Part shown: piece by piece, positions 51,042-54,619 of the stretch
Layout: each line of letters starts with the position of its first letter
Numbering within the stretch: the first letter of the stretch is position 1
NCBI GenBank assembly: GCA_023150835.1
Contig: JAKLKB010000055.1
Coordinates: forward strand, 1-54,619
DNA: 54,619 nt
Reading direction: 5' to 3'
Source: Myxococcota bacterium
GTDB taxonomy: Bacteria; Myxococcota_C; UBA6777
The notes under the pieces: model-generated
Seen by the model: the letters and a program-made list of their open reading frames with translations, nothing else
What the model was told of the DNA's origin: nothing
Database searches by the model: none
Position numbers and translations under genes: made by a program

Positions 51042-51282
51042 CAAAAAAGCCTCCGCAAGGTTGGGTGGTCTGCGGCCTTTTTTTAACCCTGTCTCAGGCT
51101 GGTGGCAAGCCTTTTTTGTGCGCTGCAACAAGGGGGCATACGGATCGCGCAAAGGCAACATGATTTCGTTTGACTTTTTGTGCGTGATCCATACTCTCAC
51201 GCCCTGACAACGCCTTGCGCGATGGGCGTTTTGCTTGTGATTCGAGAAGAAGAGACAGAGAAGAAGCAGAGAGGGAGTCGGC
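51042..51282. promoter_or_regulatory. divergent control region between the two ATP-grasp genes
   Basis: These 241 bases serve two divergent genes. TTGACT at 51170-51175 and CATACT near 51191 could form a weak plus-strand promoter, with spacing shorter than ideal. The minus-strand leader contains GGAGG. Shared control of the two ligases is likely from geometry alone. Confidence 0.35.
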
Positions 51283-52605
51283 ATGAAGCGAGTGGAAGCG
51301 TTGATCGGGATGCTCGATCTCAATAATTATTCGTTTGTTGCGTCGTTGCAGGGGCTGATCAAGCACCTTGGGTTGCAGATCGAGTGGGAAGGGGAACAAG
51401 TGGAAGTGCGCCTTGATCGGATGCACACGCGGCCTTATCGCGTCCAAGACGAAGAATGCCCGTATCGTGTGATCGTCAACCGCAACATCCACTGGAATAC
51501 TTATGCCACAAGCTACTTTGCGAGCTTTGCGCAGCGCGTTTATATGCTCAACGATGTGGCCTCGTTTTTGTCGATGAACAAAAACACCACCTATGGCCAC
51601 ATGTCGCATCTTGGGCTGAATATCCCCAAGACATGGGCGCTTCCGATCCGTTCTTACCAAGGCCTCGTCGATGTGCCGATCCAAGACTTGTTGTATATGG
51701 ATCATGACGCCTTCGATCTGCGTGAGATCGGTCGAGATGTCGGTTATCCCGCCTTTTTGAAACCCCAATCGGGCGGCGGTTGGAAAGGCGTTGTGCGCGT
51801 CAACAACGAGCGCGAACTACTCGAAGGATTCGAGGCTTCGGGCAATGTCCCGCTGAATCTTCAAGCCGCCATCGACTTCCAAGAATTCGTGCGCGTCGTC
51901 GGTATCGGGCCGCAGATGTTGGTGATGCACTTTAACCCCAACGCCAAGTATTCGCACGATCGCTACCTGCGCAACGAGCGCCAAGCCGTCGAATTCAACT
52001 TTATCTCGCCCGAACACCACCTCGAAACCAGCCGCATCACCCGCATGATCAACGGCTTCTACAAGTGGGATCACAACTCTTGTGAGATGCTGATCGACAA
52101 ACAAGGAAAAGTCCATCCCATCGACTTTGCCAACGCTTGCCCCGACAGCAGCTTGGTCTCCTTGCACTTTTATTTCCCGACCTTGGTCAAGTACATGACG
52201 CAATGGTTGATCTATTGCGCCGTCACGCGCCGCGACAAAGGCCCGGGGTACGCGATGGATTGGCAACGCTACTTCGAGATCGCCGAACGCTCCGATCTGT
52301 CGTACACACAGCGTCTCGAAGCCTACAACGCCGTCGCGCACGATTATTTCAACACCCAACACTTCGTCGATTTTTGCGCCAAACATCTTCCTGAATTTGA
52401 TCAGCAAGCCCAAGACTTCTTCTCGTCCGAAGAATTCAACACCATCCTCGAAAAAGAGATCAAATACTACTTTACCCTCCGCCACGAATGGCCGCAAAAG
52501 ATCGCCCATTATCGGGGTATTCACGAATTCTATCTGTCCTGCGAGCGCGAAAAGCTTCAACAAGGTACCGCGCCTGCCACGGTGGTTTCCGCGACTCGTG
52601 TTTGA
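51283..52605 (+). CDS. ATP-grasp ligase 2 of the cluster, distinct subfamily
   Basis: A 440-residue protein not closely similar to the other ATP-grasp enzymes here. The Lys of GYPAFLKP (K160) followed by the loop SGGGWKGV (163-170), EFVRVVGIG (201-209) and MLIDKQGKVHPIDFANACPD (269-288), with E268, D281 and N284 as metal-ligand candidates, give the RimK-like order. The N-terminal 110 residues (YRVIVNRNIHWNTYATSYFA) look like a RimK-type lid domain, and the last 120 residues form a helical tail. ATG 51283 has AGGGAG six bases upstream. Peptide-bond or amide ligation to a small amine or peptide is the expected chemistry; the substrate is unknown. Confidence 0.82.
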   Translation: MKRVEALIGMLDLNNYSFVASLQGLIKHLGLQIEWEGEQVEVRLDRMHTRPYRVQDEECPYRVIVNRNIHWNTYATSYFASFAQRVYMLNDVASFLSMNKNTTYGHMSHLGLNIPKTWALPIRSYQGLVDVPIQDLLYMDHDAFDLREIGRDVGYPAFLKPQSGGGWKGVVRVNNERELLEGFEASGNVPLNLQAAIDFQEFVRVVGIGPQMLVMHFNPNAKYSHDRYLRNERQAVEFNFISPEHHLETSRITRMINGFYKWDHNSCEMLIDKQGKVHPIDFANACPDSSLVSLHFYFPTLVKYMTQWLIYCAVTRRDKGPGYAMDWQRYFEIAERSDLSYTQRLEAYNAVAHDYFNTQHFVDFCAKHLPEFDQQAQDFFSSEEFNTILEKEIKYYFTLRHEWPQKIAHYRGIHEFYLSCEREKLQQGTAPATVVSATRV

Positions 52606-52682
52606 GCAAGGGCTTTTGAAGGTTTGAAGGGCGTGAGTTGTGGTTGTGGGCGGGGGTTTGTGGGCGTGTTGTGTTTGGGGGT

Positions 52683-54119
52683 TTAAGAGAGCGTGTTGTG
52701 CTTGTGGGTGGGGTGAGTGAGCGGGGGGTGGGGAGCGTAGGAGCCAAATAAAAAGGTCAAAGGTCGCCACAAACGGGCAGCCCACGCGCTTTCGGTATGG
52801 TGGGCGTCTGCGTCCAGAAACCAAGCCAGATCTTTGCCGTGTCGATAACCGCTGTGTTCGAGCAGTTCGACCATGCGATGACAACCCGGCATCAACTGGG
52901 TTTCTAGGCCAAGACCGCCGTTGTCGATGTAAAGGCGGATCTCTTTTTTGGGGCCTTTGTAGTGTTCGACCCAAGCGCAAACATCGACATCGAGTTCTTT
53001 TTTGTTGAGAAATACAGGGGAGAGGCATCCCGCTTTGGAAAAGATCTCGGGATGGGACCATGCAAACAAAAAGGAAGCGAGGCCCCCCATCGAAGATCCC
53101 ATCACTGCGGTATCTTCGGGGGTTGGGCGAGTGCGATAACGCGCATCGATCATGGGTTTGATGACCTCGATCACAAAGCGCATATAGGCGTGGCCTTTTG
53201 GCGTGGGTGCGTATTCCTCCAGCCGATCGGGTGTGTTTTTGAGACCGACAACGATCGGAGCATCGATCTTCCCTGATTTGTCGAGGTGTTCGATATTTTC
53301 ATCGACGGACCACTCCACTCCGATATACGAAGTGGCAGGATCGAAGAGATTTTGACCGTCGTGCATATAGAGGACAGGATAGCGGCGTGTCGGATGTTGG
53401 TCGTAAGAAGAAGGCAGCCAAACCAAGACATCGCGTGGGCGCAGGTGCGGGAAAGACATCTTGCGATAGATGTCAAGCCGCCCTTGAATCGAGGGTTTGG
53501 GGCGATAGTCGTGATCCAGCCAGCCCTCAAACGCGATCCCAAAGCTGCCGCTTTTCTTTGAGGCGACATGGACATCGAGAGGGCGTCCGTTGGCATCGAC
53601 GGCAAGCGTCTCGCTATCACCGCGATGGATCTTGAAATGCAGCTTTTCTCCTGCTTTGAGTCGAAGCGTGTTTCTCCAGATCCCATCGGGGTGTCGGTGC
53701 AGGCGCAGTCCATGTTCTGTGTTTTTGAGTTGAGGGTGATCGCCTTGCAAGTAGATCTGATCCAACTCGCTCGGAAGATAGCGCGGTCGGACTTCGATCT
53801 GTAGCGCGATCTCACGTTCTCCCATCGGCCAATCAGCGAGGGTTTGCGGCAAGGGATGTTCTTCGAGCTGTTCTCGCAAATGGACAGGGTGGTGCTTGGT
53901 GTGTTGCGGTGGGAAGGCTGTTTCGGAGGGATGTTCTGAAACCTCGAAACCATCGGTGGGTGCGATGCCTTGCACATCCGAAGCATGGGGCCTGTCTGCG
54001 CGTGCGGTGGTCTTGTCTTTGTGTATCGGCTTCGAGGGAGATCGAAAGGCTGCGTCTGTGCGTGGGGCGGTTTCGTGGGTTGGCGTTTTGGCTGGCGGAC
54101 GTTGCTTGGGGGGTTTCAT
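52683..54119 (-). CDS. esterase with carbohydrate-binding-like N-terminal domain
   Basis: A 478-residue protein from ATG 54119. The frame continues to a TTG at 54227 that would add a signal-like segment (LGVSFALPFAVSSLT), so export is possible. Residues 1 to about 95 are Pro/Thr/Lys-rich. From about 105 to 185 there is a CBM20/E-set-like domain (QIYLQGDHPQLKN, then DGIWRNTLRLKAGEKLHFKI). The esterase domain follows with VLVWLPSSYDQHP, RRYPVLYMHDGQNLFDP, nucleophile S343 in VMGSSMGGLAS and His in DADAHHTESAWAARL. This order is that of enterochelin-esterase / esterase-D relatives. It is convergent with the ATP-grasp-2 gene, 77 bases apart. Together with the smaller esterase it frames the two ligases. 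Confidence 0.85.
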   Translation of the reverse strand: MKPPKQRPPAKTPTHETAPRTDAAFRSPSKPIHKDKTTARADRPHASDVQGIAPTDGFEVSEHPSETAFPPQHTKHHPVHLREQLEEHPLPQTLADWPMGEREIALQIEVRPRYLPSELDQIYLQGDHPQLKNTEHGLRLHRHPDGIWRNTLRLKAGEKLHFKIHRGDSETLAVDANGRPLDVHVASKKSGSFGIAFEGWLDHDYRPKPSIQGRLDIYRKMSFPHLRPRDVLVWLPSSYDQHPTRRYPVLYMHDGQNLFDPATSYIGVEWSVDENIEHLDKSGKIDAPIVVGLKNTPDRLEEYAPTPKGHAYMRFVIEVIKPMIDARYRTRPTPEDTAVMGSSMGGLASFLFAWSHPEIFSKAGCLSPVFLNKKELDVDVCAWVEHYKGPKKEIRLYIDNGGLGLETQLMPGCHRMVELLEHSGYRHGKDLAWFLDADAHHTESAWAARLWRPLTFLFGSYAPHPPLTHPTHKHNTLS

Positions 54120-54480
54120 CGTCAAACTCGATACGGCAAAGGGGAGAGCAAACGAGACACCAAGAGGGCCGAAGGTGCGCTCGGGTGGACGGTTTGCCTT
54201 TTTCGGAGGTTGTGGGGACTTTGTCAAGAGGGGCGGTGTTGAGCGGAGTTTGCTGTTATCCCTAACGAAGTCAACGCGAACATCTTGGGGCTTCTGTCAT
54301 TTTTTTGTCAAAGCGTGTGGGGGGGGGGCTTTGATCTTGACAGGGGTGGGGGAGTTGGCTTCTATTGGCGGGCGTGCAGACGAGATGGCACGTTTTGGGG
54401 GAAAAACGGGTCATGGAGACCCGAAGCACCAGTCGTAGAGTTTGCTGGTATCTGAAACGAAGATGTTGTGAGGAAAAATA
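54120..54480. other. G-rich non-coding region
   Basis: This stretch holds the upstream region of the large esterase gene and G-rich runs such as GTGTGGGGGGGGGGC near 54319. The minus-strand frame here (54271-54543) is a Ser/Arg/Pro string without coding features and is not called. No supported gene. Confidence 0.4.
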
Positions 54481-54619
54481 GGTCAATGACCCACCCCTAA
54501 AGGGGCGGGCTTGTTTCGGCAAGTCCGGTTGACCAGACGACAACAGAGGAAGTGGCGCAAGCCAAGTTGTTAGTAAACGATAGAGAGCATGTAGAGACCC
54601 TCGAATGCCGCCTCAGTTC
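54481..54619 (-). mobile_element. possible right end of an IS200/IS605-type (TnpB) element, truncated by the window edge
   Basis: Read on the minus strand, 54520-54481 gives AAGCCCGCCCCTTTAGGGGT then GGGTCATTGACC, the hairpin plus short tail that ends many IS605-family elements downstream of tnpB. Just upstream in that direction an open frame of 40 codons (54619-54497) ends at TAG inside the hairpin and reads CATSSVVVWSTGLAETSPPL at its C-terminus. This fits a tnpB 3' end overlapping its omega-RNA scaffold, but the RuvC and zinc-finger region lies outside the window, so the call is tentative. If right, the DNA at about 54460-54480 would be the guide-matching flank. Confidence 0.4.

Noticed and set aside
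54271-54543. 90-codon minus-strand frame at the right edge
   Set aside because: It crosses the presumed element boundary and has no motif; a different frame better fits a tnpB 3' end.

Overview
The window looks like chromosomal DNA from a Myxococcota (formerly deltaproteobacterial) bacterium of medium GC content. The evidence is the gene repertoire: a secreted protein with nine MopE-type CDGxDNDCDG repeats and a MYXO-CTERM-like tail, a Ser/Thr kinase fused to a formylglycine-enzyme-like (FGE/SUMF1) domain, PilT-type ATPases including one fused to HEAT repeats, a ten-AT-hook basic protein, and many Pro-rich lipoproteins. No rRNA, tRNA or CRISPR array was recognised, and no phage block. About 37 protein genes are called, most with a visible Shine-Dalgarno sequence.

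Layout: (1) 1-7985: a partial secreted protein, a queC whose zinc cysteines are all replaced, an M20 amidohydrolase, an ATP-grasp ligase, an ABC exporter, an RlmM-like methyltransferase and a hotdog thioesterase. (2) 7988-17869, all on the minus strand: a HEAT-repeat PilT fusion, PilT, a kinase-FGE protein and a NUDIX hydrolase whose start overlaps the kinase stop, then a large membrane/HEAT protein. This reads as a twitching-motility and signalling block. (3) 18318-25700: proB and proA separated by a MITE-like element, a hydrolase pseudogene translationally coupled to a TTG-started moaB, an alpha/beta hydrolase and gamma-glutamyltranspeptidase. (4) 26136-36016: a secreted protein with Cys every ten residues, an acyl-CoA dehydrogenase, an RpoD-like sigma factor with a nine-residue repeat extension, small envelope proteins, an NlpC/P60-like protein and argG. 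(5) 36453-49076: the AT-hook protein, Hsp33, a 3D-domain lipoprotein, a VanX-type dipeptidase, a thioredoxin-fold protein, the MopE/MYXO-CTERM protein, a histidine phosphatase and a membrane protein. (6) 49118-54119: an esterase, ATP-grasp, ATP-grasp, esterase cluster. (7) From about 54481: what looks like the right end of an IS200/IS605-type element that runs out of the window.

Intergenic DNA, mainly from 18 kb onward, carries at least three families of short dispersed repeats without coding capacity. Family A is about 130 bp with two hairpins. Family B is about 115-180 bp with inverted ends related to ATACGAAATCCG. Family C is about 114 bp with ends GGACTTACGCAGTT / AACTGCGTAACTCC and a 16-bp central palindrome.

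The best candidate for an undescribed system is the 49-54 kb cluster. Two different ATP-grasp ligases are divergently transcribed from one 241-bp region, each associated with an esterase of a different architecture. One of the ligases has a clear paralogue at 3.1 kb. ATP-grasp enzymes commonly join a carboxylate to an amine or thiol, so the cluster could make and then hydrolyse a small peptide-like metabolite; this is inference. All calls rest on reading the sequence, with no database search.
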